From NCBI GenBank assembly GCA_022778805.1, contig JALFSN010000001.1:186001-250000 (forward strand): 64,000 nt of DNA. The letters run 5' to 3'. The number at the start of each line of letters is the position of its first letter. Position 1 is the stretch's first letter. Positions 1-8,581 of this stretch are shown one piece after another. The translations under genes were made by a program, and so were the position numbers. Below the pieces are notes generated by a model, which was not told the origin of the DNA, did no database searches, and was given only the letters and a program-made list of their open reading frames with translations. This DNA comes from Arcanobacterium sp. Lineage in GTDB: Bacteria > Actinomycetota > Actinomycetes > Actinomycetales > Actinomycetaceae.

Positions 1-551
1 ACGGCGTCAGAGCCACCAGCCGCATGCGAGACAGAGAAGTTAATAATGGCAGCGAAGAGGAGACCCAAAATGATGGCGAGCTGACGGAAACCAATAAGAC
101 GCCCGCGAATATCCGCTGGGGCAATCTCCGCGACGTACCCAGGCGCGACGGTTGTGGCGGCTCCGAAGCCGATACCGCCGATCACGCGGCAGGCAATCAG
201 GAAGAAATAACCGCCCAGCACTGGAGAAAAAGCTCCGAAAATAGCTTCAAAAAGCAAGAATGGCCCAACCAGCATCAGCGTGGTTTTGCGCCCGATTTTA
301 TCGGAGATGCGTCCGGCGAAGATGGCACCGATAAAGCCGCCAATAATGCCTGCTGCTCCGGCCACGCCTGCAGCGACTGGCCCGAGCTTAAAATCCGAGC
401 CTACAGCAGCAATAGCACCGTTGAGCACCATTCCTTCAAAGCCATAGAAGAATGGACCAAGAGTAGCAATGAGAGCAAATAGTGTAGCTCTTCGTCGTGC
501 TTGTATCTGCACTAAACTGAGACGAGATTTATCTACAGCAACGGTCGGCAT
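1..551 (-). CDS. MFS sugar transporter, sugar-porter type (3' part outside window)
   Basis: Reading the minus strand from an ATG at 551 gives 183 codons that run off the left edge without a stop. A Shine-Dalgarno AAGGAGG lies 7 bases before the ATG. The protein starts MPTVAVDKSRLSL, then shows hydrophobic helices, the loop 2-3 motif GRISDKIGRKT typical of major facilitator transporters, and after helix 4 the stretch YVAEIAPADIRGR, which is the sugar-porter signature (inner-membrane proton symport of hexoses, pentoses or polyols). Only about the first five to six helices are in the window, so the substrate cannot be named. It is transcribed away from the pdtaR region as a separate unit. The family call is secure, the substrate unknown. 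Confidence 0.88.
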   Translation of the reverse strand, partial: MPTVAVDKSRLSLVQIQARRRATLFALIATLGPFFYGFEGMVLNGAIAAVGSDFKLGPVAAGVAGAAGIIGGFIGAIFAGRISDKIGRKTTLMLVGPFLLFEAIFGAFSPVLGGYFFLIACRVIGGIGFGAATTVAPGYVAEIAPADIRGRLIGFRQLAIILGLLFAAIINFSVSHAAGGSDA

Positions 552-765
552 TATTTTCCTCCTTGAATTGCCGAGTACACGTGGAACAATGCTTCGAGCT
601 GGGAAATGCGTTGCCTTCCGGCGAATCTTCCCACACATCGAGCGACTGTTGATGCCATTGTAAAAAAGAGGAATTATGCCCAAATTTCTGGATATATAAC
701 AGTTTGATAACGATATATGTGCTTAGAGTAACGCTGTGTTCAGGCACATCTCCGCACCTCGGGGC

Positions 766-792
766 GGCGCCCAGCGACGCTCTGTGGGCGCC
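766..792 (-). terminator. GC-rich hairpin downstream of the response regulator
   Basis: Two 8-base arms (GGCGCCCA at 766-773 and TGGGCGCC at 785-792) surround an 11-base loop about 90 bases past the stop of the ANTAR regulator. There is no clear T tract, as is common for actinobacterial hairpins. The remaining gene-free stretch 552-879 shows nothing else recognisable apart from the transporter's upstream region. Confidence 0.4.
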
Positions 793-879
793 GATGCGCG
801 CAGTCGCCCTATGGCATGGCGCGCGTCACTGTAGAACACCATCGAATATGCCCCACGCACCTTAGATGCCTCATGCACC

Positions 880-1512
880 TTAGCCCATTTGCTCAATGAC
901 GGCGTCAGCCACTTCACGCATCGTAAGGCGGCGATCCATTGATGTCTTTTGAATCCAGCGAAATGCTTCCGGCTCTGTGAAGCCCATTTTCTCTTGCAGC
1001 AGCCCTTTAGCGCGATCCACGACTTTACGTGTGCCAAATTTGTCGGCAAGCCCCTGCACTTCTTTCTCAAGGGAGAGAATTTCTTCATTGCGAGAGAGTG
1101 CGATTTCAATGGCCGGAATCAGATTGCTCGGGGTAAAAGGTTTGACCACGTAGGCCATTGCTCCGGCATCGCGAGCTCGCGCCACCAGATCATCTTGTGA
1201 ATAGGCCGTCAGCATTACGATTGCGCAGCGGCGCTCATGGAGAATCTGCTCAGCGGCGGTGATACCGTCAATCCCTGGCATTTTCACGTCCATCACGATC
1301 AGCGCCGGCTTCAACTCACGAGCCTGCTCAATGCCCTCTTCTCCACTCGCAGCTTCGCCTACCACGGTAAAACCAGCATCTTCTAGCGTCTCGACAATAT
1401 CGAGGCGGATCAGCGCCTCATCTTCGACGACGAGAGTGCGCACAGCAGCGCGATCAGTTGAATCCACAAGCTTCTCCGGTAGGAATCCATCATCAGATGT
1501 TTTGACAGCCAT
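880..1512 (-). CDS. pdtaR: ANTAR-domain response regulator (PdtaR-like)
   Basis: A 210-residue two-component response regulator that binds RNA rather than DNA. The N-terminal receiver domain (about residues 25-140) has the acidic pair in LVVEDEALIR, the phospho-acceptor aspartate in LIVMDVKMPGIDG and the conserved lysine in VVKPF. A short coiled segment leads to an ANTAR domain (about 150-210) with VVDRAKGLLQEKMGFTEPEAF and a C-terminal helix. This is the layout of mycobacterial PdtaR (Rv1626), which acts as an antiterminator with the kinase PdtaS; no kinase lies in this window. Two ATGs are adjacent; the second, 7 bases after GGAG, was preferred. The neighbour pyk also sits near pdtaR in Mycobacterium. 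Confidence 0.9.
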   Translation of the reverse strand: MAVKTSDDGFLPEKLVDSTDRAAVRTLVVEDEALIRLDIVETLEDAGFTVVGEAASGEEGIEQARELKPALIVMDVKMPGIDGITAAEQILHERRCAIVMLTAYSQDDLVARARDAGAMAYVVKPFTPSNLIPAIEIALSRNEEILSLEKEVQGLADKFGTRKVVDRAKGLLQEKMGFTEPEAFRWIQKTSMDRRLTMREVADAVIEQMG

Positions 1513-1767
1513 CATTGGTCTCCATCTTGATTAGTTATGTATTTTGCACAAATATCTTGCACAAACTACCTCGAAAAAAGTATCCGAAAAAAGCATATCT
1601 CATGGGCAGGCAAAGCGCAGACTCCCGCGCGGAGCTGGGCAAATAGAAAATCTGGCGGATGCATGGCGGGCCAGTATCTGTTCCCCAGCCCTGGCATGAT
1701 CGTGCGGCAACCAGCAAAATGTCGACGTTCACCGCACACACTAGCGGTAGTACCAGTGAATCATCGG

Positions 1768-1850
1768 TGCTCCGAGAGGGACTCGAACCCTCACGCTTTG
1801 TGGGCGCAGCATTTTGAGTGCTGTGTGTCTACCAATTCCACCATCGGAGC
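1768..1850 (-). tRNA. tRNA-Leu (anticodon CAA)
   Basis: On the minus strand the cloverleaf reads with acceptor arms GCTCCGA and TCGGAGC, D-arm GGTGGAATTGGTAGACA, anticodon loop CTCAAAA (anticodon CAA, reading UUG), a long class II variable arm, and T-arm GGGTTCGAGTCCC. Discriminator base is A. The 3' CCA is not encoded (ACCG follows in part). Length is 83 nt. It stands alone between pdtaR and pyk. Confidence 0.95.
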
Positions 1851-2056
1851 GAACACTGCTCTGCTAGTGTATAGGGTTGCGCAGTCAGCTACAAATCGCC
1901 GGCACCTGCAATGCACAATGCCGATCGTGCTGCTGGCTACTGGGCGAGTGCCGCGAGTTATTCATCGCTCCCGCCACCTGTGTGCCGATTCTGCGCCAAT
2001 TCTGAGCCAAATCCGTCAGGTTCTGTGACGATCGGTATCACCGTCACTCACTGACG

Positions 2057-3511
2057 TCATTCCCCCATAAATGCGTGTTCAATTAGCTGTGAGCGCGTGA
2101 ACGTCTCACCCATCTTATGCACGCGAATCGTATTAGTTGAACCTACCATTCCAGCTGGCATACCGCAGATAATCACCACTCGATCGCCGTCAAGCGCCAA
2201 ATCATGATCGCGCAATAGCACATCCACCTGATTCACCATATCGTCGGTGTGTTCTACCTTATCGGAGAGCATCGTCCGCACTCCCCACACCAATGCGAGC
2301 TGCTGGCGCACATCCTCACTCGGGGTAAAGACAATCAGGGGAATACGCGGCCGCAAACGCGCCATACGCCGAGCAGTCGTGCCTGATTGTGTAAACACCG
2401 CAATGTACTTCACGCCAAGTTGATCGCCAATTTCCATTGCGGCCCGTGCAATCACACCATTGCGGGTGCGATGCAAATTACTAATCTTCGGGATCGCAGC
2501 CAAATCGTGTTCTTCAGTATATTCAATAATAGAAGCCATCGTCTCGACGCACCGCACGGGGTACTTCCCCACCGACGTCTCTCCGGAGAGCATCACAGCA
2601 TCGGCCCCGTCAAGAATTGCATTGGCGCAATCGCTGGTCTCAGCCCGAGTGGGAGTCGGAGCATTAATCATCGAATCGAGTACCTGAGTGGCCACAATCA
2701 CTGGCTTCGAGTGACGGCGAGCGATATTAATCGCGTTCTTCTGCACAATAGGCACCTGCTGTAGCGGCAATTCCACGCCCAGATCTCCACGTGCCACCAT
2801 AATGCCATCAAAGACGTCCACGATCTCTTCCAACACCGTCACGGCCTGCGGCTTTTCAATTTTCGCAATCACTGGCACCGTGCGTCCCACCGAATCCATA
2901 ATGGCGTGTACATCACGTGCGTCCTCCGGCGAGCGCACGAAAGAGAGTGCCACAAGATCGCATCCGTATTGCAGACCCCATTCCAGATCTATCCGATCTT
3001 TTTCCGATAGGGCTGGTACGCTCACCGCTGCCCCTGGCAGATTCACGCCCTTGTGGTCGCTCACCTGCCCGCCAATGAGCACTTCCGTGACGACGCGCGG
3101 CCCGTCTACTGAGAGCACTCGCACCTGTATTTTGCCGTCGTCAATCAAAATTGTATCGCCAGGATGCGCGTCCTGGGGCAGTCCTTTATGTGTAGTGGAG
3201 ACGAGCTCTTTCGTCCCTGGCACGTCTTCCGTCGTAATAGTAAAAACGTCACCTGGGTTGAGCAACACCACTCCTTCAGCGAATGTGCCGAGCCGAATTT
3301 TAGGGCCCTGCAGATCGACGAGCACTGCCACCGGTTCATTGAGCTCTGCGGACGCTTCTCGCACCCAGTCGATACGCTGCTCATGCTCCTCATGAGTGCC
3401 GTGGGAAGCGTTAATACGCGCCACGTTCATGCCAGCTTTCACCAGTTCAACAATTTTTTCTTTGGTGCCCACTGCTGGCCCCAGAGTACATACGATTTTT
3501 GCTCTACGCAT
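2057..3511 (-). CDS. pyk: Pyruvate kinase
   Basis: A 484-residue pyruvate kinase, the usual bacterial length, converting phosphoenolpyruvate and ADP to pyruvate and ATP in glycolysis. The start MRRAKIVCTLGPAVG, the substrate and metal loop around VAVLVDLQGPKIRLG, the active-site segment VIAKIEKPQAV (catalytic lysine), VARGDLGVELP, and APTPTRAETSDCANAILDG are all intact. The C-terminal allosteric domain with IAVFTQSGTTARRMA is present. The start codon is ATG. No gene is co-directional within 190 bases upstream (3512-3700), so it probably has its own promoter. The pyk-lgt-hisI-hisF order matches Mycobacterium. Confidence 0.98.
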   Translation of the reverse strand: MRRAKIVCTLGPAVGTKEKIVELVKAGMNVARINASHGTHEEHEQRIDWVREASAELNEPVAVLVDLQGPKIRLGTFAEGVVLLNPGDVFTITTEDVPGTKELVSTTHKGLPQDAHPGDTILIDDGKIQVRVLSVDGPRVVTEVLIGGQVSDHKGVNLPGAAVSVPALSEKDRIDLEWGLQYGCDLVALSFVRSPEDARDVHAIMDSVGRTVPVIAKIEKPQAVTVLEEIVDVFDGIMVARGDLGVELPLQQVPIVQKNAINIARRHSKPVIVATQVLDSMINAPTPTRAETSDCANAILDGADAVMLSGETSVGKYPVRCVETMASIIEYTEEHDLAAIPKISNLHRTRNGVIARAAMEIGDQLGVKYIAVFTQSGTTARRMARLRPRIPLIVFTPSEDVRQQLALVWGVRTMLSDKVEHTDDMVNQVDVLLRDHDLALDGDRVVIICGMPAGMVGSTNTIRVHKMGETFTRSQLIEHAFMGE

Positions 3512-3700
3512 ACTAATATCCTAACGTACTGCCGACTACGTTTCTCACCCTCAAAAACTGCACCAGCTATTTTGAGAGTGCCGCCACTTTTATCGAGGCC
3601 ACCGCGCAACCGCCTTATCTATTGCCATTCACACTCAGCGCTTATTGCCGCTCCCGCTCAGTTCTTATTGCGCTCACGCTCCATGCTGCACGTCATCGAG

Positions 3701-4729
3701 CTAGTCGAGAGGCGTCGTTCGCTCAGCGGCTGATATAGCAGACGATATGGCAGACGAGGCGTCTGCAGGCGTACGAGAATCCTGCGGGAATGCACCTTTG
3801 CTCTCACCTTTGCTCTCACCTTTGCTCTCAGGCAGCGATATCTCAGCTATCTGCGGATGAGCTTTGACCACTCTCGTGAGCACAAGCATTGCTATGACGC
3901 CGGCGATCATCACACACAGTGCCGCCCACGAGTTAAAGCGCAGTCCGCCGAAAGAATGGGCGTAGTCAGTGCGAATCATTTCAATCCAGAACCGCCCAAA
4001 ACCATAGGCGATGAAGTAGCCAGCCATCACCTGCCCGCCGCGCAGTCTCAGTTTCCGCTCCAGGTACACCAGCACGAGGGCTGCGCCCACATCCCATATC
4101 TGTTCGTAGAGAAAAGTGGGATGGAAAAGGGTGCCGAGGGGATATCCTTGCGGCATGTGGGCAGCATCAATGCTCAATCCCCACGGTAAATCCGTGGGCG
4201 TGCCAAAGAGCTCCTGGTTGAAATAGTTGCCAAAACGGCCAATTGCCTGAGCCACCAGCAGCGCTGGTGCCAGCGCATCCACAAACGGGCCACAACGCAG
4301 CCCGCGCCGATGCAGGCCGATATAGACTCCGACTGCTCCTCCAATCAGCCCACCGATAATGGCGAGTCCACCCTCCCAGATACGAAAGACTCCAAGCACG
4401 TCTCCGTTAGGGGCAAAATACGCGTCAGGGGTGGAGAGCACGAAATAGATGCGCGCCCCGATAATGCCGCACACAACGGCGGGAATTCCGACGTCAAGCG
4501 TCGTCTCCTTCGCTCCCCCCATAGCTGTGTAGCGTCTGTTGAGAATGACCATTGCCACGGCAATCCCGATCAGGATCGCCACGGCATAGTAACGCACCGC
4601 AAAAGGACCAAAGCTCACCAACACTCCATCCGTATCAGGTGGAACTGGAATCGCCTCGCCGATCACACTCCGCGCAGCTGTAGCCATATCTGAGGCCAAT
4701 AGTAATGTTTCTTCGAGCATGTTGATCAC
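3701..4729 (-). CDS. lgt: Prolipoprotein diacylglyceryl transferase
   Basis: Lgt moves diacylglycerol from phosphatidylglycerol to the lipobox cysteine of prelipoproteins in the cytoplasmic membrane. At 342 residues it is somewhat long. The signature is clear: [19 protein letters not shown] followed by [21 protein letters not shown], with seven membrane segments between about residues 25 and 290. The C-terminal tail is hydrophilic and carries SKGE repeats encoded by a 12-bp tandem repeat, then an S/A-rich end unlike other Lgt proteins. The GTG start overlaps the hisI stop (GTGA), so translation is coupled to hisI. An internal ATG three codons later is an alternative start. Confidence 0.97.
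   Translation of the reverse strand: MINMLEETLLLASDMATAARSVIGEAIPVPPDTDGVLVSFGPFAVRYYAVAILIGIAVAMVILNRRYTAMGGAKETTLDVGIPAVVCGIIGARIYFVLSTPDAYFAPNGDVLGVFRIWEGGLAIIGGLIGGAVGVYIGLHRRGLRCGPFVDALAPALLVAQAIGRFGNYFNQELFGTPTDLPWGLSIDAAHMPQGYPLGTLFHPTFLYEQIWDVGAALVLVYLERKLRLRGGQVMAGYFIAYGFGRFWIEMIRTDYAHSFGGLRFNSWAALCVMIAGVIAMLVLTRVVKAHPQIAEISLPESKGESKGESKGAFPQDSRTPADASSAISSAISAAERTTPLD
3793..3828. repeat. 12-bp tandem repeat, three perfect copies, in the lgt 3' end
   Basis: CACCTTTGCTCT occurs three times in a row (3793-3804, 3805-3816, 3817-3828). On the coding strand this is an in-frame Ser-Lys-Gly-Glu repeat in the cytoplasmic tail of Lgt. Copy number changes would keep the reading frame. Confidence 0.9.
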
Positions 4730-5100
4730 TGTCCTTCCACCACCGCTGGGATGCGCACTGGCAGCGATCCTCCAGCTTCAAAGCAACTGCGCGTACCGGT
4801 GTGGCAAGCTGCCCCCCGCTGCCGCACACGCACGAGCAGAGCGTCCCCATCACAGTCGATATCGACGCTGTGAACCAGTTGAATATGTCCAGACGTGTCG
4901 CCCTTACGCCAGTATTCGCGCCGGGAACGGCTCCACATCCACACCCGTCCAGTGGTAAGCGTGCGTGCTAGCGCCACATCATCCATCCAGCCAACCATGA
5001 GCACCTGATCATTCTCCACATCTTGAATGACGGCGCACACCAGCCCAGCAGAATCGCGCTTGAGCCGCTCAGCTATCTCGCGAGGGAGTGTATCTGCCAT
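4726..5100 (-). CDS. hisI: Phosphoribosyl-AMP cyclohydrolase
   Basis: HisI hydrolyses phosphoribosyl-AMP in histidine biosynthesis. The 124-residue single-domain form (no HisE fusion) shows [19 protein letters not shown], the metal-binding segment around [16 protein letters not shown], and the zinc ligands in [13 protein letters not shown]. It begins with ATG overlapping the hisF stop by one base and ends overlapping lgt by four bases. The three genes hisF-hisI-lgt therefore form one translationally coupled unit. Confidence 0.97.
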   Translation of the reverse strand: MADTLPREIAERLKRDSAGLVCAVIQDVENDQVLMVGWMDDVALARTLTTGRVWMWSRSRREYWRKGDTSGHIQLVHSVDIDCDGDALLVRVRQRGAACHTGTRSCFEAGGSLPVRIPAVVEGQ

Positions 5101-5873
5101 TACCGCACCTCAATTCCGGCTGCGCGCATCGTCTCTTTCACGTGCGCTATCGTCAGCTCGCCAAAATGAAAGACGGATGCAGCCAGCACCGCATCAGCAC
5201 CAGCGTGGACCGCTCGCACAAAATCCTCAGCTTTTCCAGCCCCACCAGATGCGACGAGTGGCACATTGACGACGTCCCGCACAGCGGTAATCATCTCCAG
5301 ATCAAAGCCGTCTTTCGTACCGTCAGCATCCATAGAGTTCAACAAAATCTCCCCAGCGCCCAGCTCTACCGCGCGATGCGCCCATTCCAACGCATCAATT
5401 CCGGTGCCGCGTTTGCCGCCGTGAGTGGTGACTTCAAATCCTGATGGAGTCTGCACCTGCGGCGTCTTTACTCTGCGGGCATCTACCGAGAGCGTTATCA
5501 CTTGGTTGCCAAATGCATCCGCTACTTCTGTGAGCAGCTCTGGCCGAGCGATAGCTGCCGTATTGATTCCCACTTTATCGGCGCCAGCTTCCAGCAGCGC
5601 CTGTACATCGCCCACGCTGCGCACGCCGCCGCCGACGGTGAGTGGGATAAACACCTGCTCGGCCGCTCGCGCTACTACGGAGCGCATGGTGCCTCGTCCC
5701 TGCACCGAGGCGGAGACGTCGAGAAATGTGAGCTCGTCAGCCCCCATAGCGCCATAGCGGGCAGCGAGTTCTACCGGATCACCGGCGTCACGCAAATGCT
5801 CAAAATTGACGCCTTTCACCACGCGCCCGTCGGCAACGTCTAAGCACGGTATGATACGGACTGCGACGGTCAT
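5100..5873 (-). CDS. hisF: Imidazole glycerol phosphate synthase, cyclase subunit
   Basis: HisF (257 residues) is the TIM-barrel cyclase subunit of imidazole glycerol phosphate synthase; it pairs with glutaminase HisH, which is not in the window. Both halves of the barrel carry the phosphate-binding repeats ([14 protein letters not shown] near the N-terminus; [15 protein letters not shown] in the second half) and the catalytic aspartates in CLDV and [13 protein letters not shown]. First gene of the hisF-hisI-lgt unit. The 126-base gap upstream (5874-5999) presumably holds the promoter; no clear -35/-10 pair was picked out. Confidence 0.98.
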   Translation of the reverse strand: MTVAVRIIPCLDVADGRVVKGVNFEHLRDAGDPVELAARYGAMGADELTFLDVSASVQGRGTMRSVVARAAEQVFIPLTVGGGVRSVGDVQALLEAGADKVGINTAAIARPELLTEVADAFGNQVITLSVDARRVKTPQVQTPSGFEVTTHGGKRGTGIDALEWAHRAVELGAGEILLNSMDADGTKDGFDLEMITAVRDVVNVPLVASGGAGKAEDFVRAVHAGADAVLAASVFHFGELTIAHVKETMRAAGIEVR

Positions 5874-5999
5874 TCTTCCCTTTCCGCTACTTTATTTAAC
5901 GTATCTGGTTCATCTAGCGTATCGGATTATTGAGAGTATCCAACGCTCTTCAGCGTACTGCGGCGACGTCACCCACGCGCCTACGACGTCACCGCACTG

Positions 6000-6872
6000 C
6001 TACGACGTCACCGCCGAGGTGATAGAGGTAGCTTTATCCGCGCGAGCGAGTATATCCATGACGACGAAGACGTCGCCATCGCCACGCCCCTGCGCCGATG
6101 GTATAGCCGCCACGATGCGCGAACCGATGCGCTGATCGACAAGAGCTGCTCGCAGCCCTGAATACACCTTATCGAAATCAATGTAAGCGACGGATGGCTG
6201 ACCAAAAGTAGACTCTTTCGCCTGCCCGTGAGCATCGGTAATCAGATAGTTGGCATAGATAGCTTCGTTCGATTTCACTTGTTCGCCAGTTCCTGGCACC
6301 ACCACTGCCACTTGAGCATCAGTGATCGGAGAGCCAGAAGCGAGCACCTGCGGCACCCCTTTGGCATCCTCCGCTATACGCATACCGCTGGGAAAATTCT
6401 GCGGTTGATTCACCTTACCGCGTATCACCGTAGGGAGCAGATCAAGCACCACGATTTCAGCGCTCACTTTACTTTTATCGGGGTAAACGGCTACGATCCG
6501 CGAACCTTCTTTGACGTCTTTTACCAGCGAAAAGAGATCGCCTAAATCTTCTTTGGACGCTGTGGCCGCTCTGAGCGTTCCAGCATTAATCGTGCTAATG
6601 AAACCATCGGCTGTGTAGGCAAAGTTCGACACTCGCAGCAACACTTGAGACTGCGGAGCGATGGCAGAGCCAGTACCAGCAATTGCCGTTATTCGCTGAT
6701 GCTCAGCAGTGATCGATCCGGTGACGGCGATAGCCACTGGGCCTCCAAAGTTGCCATTCACCGTGACGGCGAGTCCATCGCCAGATCTGTGAGTGCCAAC
6801 GATTCCCAATGCCAGACCAATCATCAAGCTGAGTACCACAGCCAATGCGCTAGGCCACAGCTGAAATTTCAT
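6000..6872 (-). CDS. Membrane-anchored protein with two degenerate FKBP-like domains
   Basis: A 290-residue protein with one N-terminal hydrophobic segment (about residues 7-27, LAVVLSLMIGLALGIVG) and an extracytoplasmic remainder. Two regions, about 85-155 and 205-280, follow the FKBP pattern (a V-x-Y/F strand, then DGFISTINAG or QAKESTFGQ, then GSRIVA-x-P and a final strand ending in DIL/DLL). FKBP-type prolyl isomerases commonly sit next to pafA in actinobacteria, which supports the call. The aromatic active-site positions look poorly kept, so isomerase activity is doubtful and a chaperone or structural role is possible. Its start overlaps the pafA stop by 4 bases. Confidence 0.65.
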   Translation of the reverse strand: MKFQLWPSALAVVLSLMIGLALGIVGTHRSGDGLAVTVNGNFGGPVAIAVTGSITAEHQRITAIAGTGSAIAPQSQVLLRVSNFAYTADGFISTINAGTLRAATASKEDLGDLFSLVKDVKEGSRIVAVYPDKSKVSAEIVVLDLLPTVIRGKVNQPQNFPSGMRIAEDAKGVPQVLASGSPITDAQVAVVVPGTGEQVKSNEAIYANYLITDAHGQAKESTFGQPSVAYIDFDKVYSGLRAALVDQRIGSRIVAAIPSAQGRGDGDVFVVMDILARADKATSITSAVTS

Positions 6873-8254
6873 GCTTCGGACACCGCCTCCATCAGCTCAT
6901 CTACTCGGGCATCCACCGCTGAGAAAGGATCGCTCAGCAGCACATTTTTAGAGCTGTCGGCCAAGAGCAGCCGCAGATTCATCCAATCCGCCATGAAATC
7001 TCGGTGAGCACGCGAAGCAGCCGCTATAAATTCCCCGCGCAGCTTCGCCCTCGTCGTCTGCGGTGGGGTGGTGACAGCCCGCTGTATGGCCGCTTCATCG
7101 ACGAGCATATGCAATCCCCCGCTCGCCTCCAATGCTGAGCGCAGACCGCCAGCCGTCACGTCGTGCCATGCCAGCTCCAGTCGAGCAATTCTGGAATCGG
7201 CCAGCGATACCCCTGAGCGGTCTTGATAAGCCCGCAGCAGCCGCTCTTTTGCCACCCAATCAATTTCAGTGGCAAGCGTCTCACGGGCGTCATGGGCAAG
7301 CGCGTCCAGGGCGCGTTCCCACAGGTCAAAGACGTAGCTACTCAGCGGATCAAGCTCAGATAGCCACCCATTATTTTGATAGGCCGTCACGACGGCGCTG
7401 TGAATACGCTGCTGCAAGTCCAGCGCGGTGATCGTCTCCCCATCAGCACACTCCAGCAGCGCCTTTCCGCTCAAATCAGCGCTCACAGCGCGAATGGCTG
7501 CCGGCGGATCCGCCAGCTCGATTTCAGGGAGAGCGCCACCGGCTTCCAGCACGTTCAGCAGCGCGTTGGTGATGCCAACTTTCAGCGCCAACGTGCTCTG
7601 ACTGACGTTTGTATCCCCCACAATCACGTGCATCCGCCGGTAACGCTCAGGATCGCCGTGCGGTTCGTCGCGGGTATTGATCATCGGGCGCGAGCGCGTC
7701 GATGCAGACGACACCGCATCCCACATCTGGCCAGCTCGTGGAGATATTTCATAGCGAGCTGTCTCTGTGCTGCGATTGACGAACCCGCTCCCCACCAAAA
7801 TCTGACGAGTGACGAAAAAGGGGATGAGACTGTTGATGCTATGGCGAAAATCGCCCGTGCGACGAATCAGATAGTTTTCGTGGCAGCCAAATGAGTTGCC
7901 CGCAGAATCGAGATTGTTGTTGAAAAGATGGATCACTCCCGCAATGCCGTCTCTGTGTAGCTCGTCATTCGCCTGGGCTGCCATGGTGGCAAACAGGGAG
8001 TCGCCAGCGCGCACATTAGCAATCAGATCTGCGAGATTGTCGCATTCGGCAGTGGCATATTCGGGGTGCGCTCCCACGTCGAGATAGAGACGAGCGCCAT
8101 TAGCTAAGAATGTATTCGTTGAGCGCGCTTGGGCTAGCACGGGAGCAAAGAGCCGCTGAGCGGCCGCTTCGGCATCGAGCGGCGGCTCAGCGCCGGACGT
8201 GGGAGCGCACGTGATGCCGTATTCGGTCTCGATACCGATAATTCTACGTTTCAC
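6869..8254 (-). CDS. pafA: Pup-protein ligase
   Basis: PafA (461 residues) joins the C-terminal glutamate of Pup to lysines of target proteins, using ATP, in a carboxylate-amine ligase fold. Hallmarks are the start KRRIIGIETEYGITC, FLANGARLYLDVGAHPEYATAECDN, NNNLDSAGNSFGCHENYL, and SRPMINTRDEPHGDPERYRR. These match PafA more closely than Dop. The GTG start overlaps the pup stop (GTGA), so pup and pafA are translationally coupled. In most proteasome-bearing actinobacteria prcB and prcA lie between pup and pafA; here no space exists for them. Confidence 0.97.
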   Translation of the reverse strand: MKRRIIGIETEYGITCAPTSGAEPPLDAEAAAQRLFAPVLAQARSTNTFLANGARLYLDVGAHPEYATAECDNLADLIANVRAGDSLFATMAAQANDELHRDGIAGVIHLFNNNLDSAGNSFGCHENYLIRRTGDFRHSINSLIPFFVTRQILVGSGFVNRSTETARYEISPRAGQMWDAVSSASTRSRPMINTRDEPHGDPERYRRMHVIVGDTNVSQSTLALKVGITNALLNVLEAGGALPEIELADPPAAIRAVSADLSGKALLECADGETITALDLQQRIHSAVVTAYQNNGWLSELDPLSSYVFDLWERALDALAHDARETLATEIDWVAKERLLRAYQDRSGVSLADSRIARLELAWHDVTAGGLRSALEASGGLHMLVDEAAIQRAVTTPPQTTRAKLRGEFIAAASRAHRDFMADWMNLRLLLADSSKNVLLSDPFSAVDARVDELMEAVSEA

Positions 8255-8433
8255 TGTCCACCCTTTTGCACAAAGCCTTGCACGAACGCGCTGGCGTTTG
8301 TCTCCAAAATTGTGTCGATATCATCCAGGAGCTCATCCACGTTGAAATTTTCGTCTCTCTGCTGCGGCTGAGCTAGCTCCTCCAGACGTTCTTCTTCATG
8401 GCGCTGGGGCTGAATACGTTCCCGTTCTGCCAT
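8251..8433 (-). CDS. pup: Prokaryotic ubiquitin-like protein Pup
   Basis: A 60-residue, highly charged, largely disordered tagging protein. It begins MAERERIQPQ, has the ARC-binding helix region around NVDELLDDIDTILE, and ends in FVQKGGQ, the canonical C-terminus that Dop deamidates from Gln to Glu before ligation. An upstream in-frame ATG (8490) would add 19 residues that do not resemble any Pup. The start at 8433 is preceded by AAAGGAAAGGG at good spacing. It overlaps pafA by four bases and follows dop after about 148 bases, so it may have its own promoter. Confidence 0.96.
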   Translation of the reverse strand: MAERERIQPQRHEEERLEELAQPQQRDENFNVDELLDDIDTILETNASAFVQGFVQKGGQ

Positions 8434-8581
8434 CGTCTTCCCTTTCCTTTCATCATTTATCTTCCGTTTCGTGCCGCCGTCTGTCAGCATCCGGCTGTAG
8501 CTGCCCTCTCACTAAAACCTGCAAATACCACCACTGATAAATAAGCGCACCGTCAAGCTCTTATGCCAGTGTACCCACATG

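Noticed and set aside
1537..2028. 163-codon plus-strand frame
   Set aside because: It runs antisense through tRNA-Leu and its translation has no family features; an accidental open frame.
2025..2047. GTGACG/CGTCAC inverted repeat after pyk
   Set aside because: Only six bases per arm and no T tract; too weak to call a terminator.
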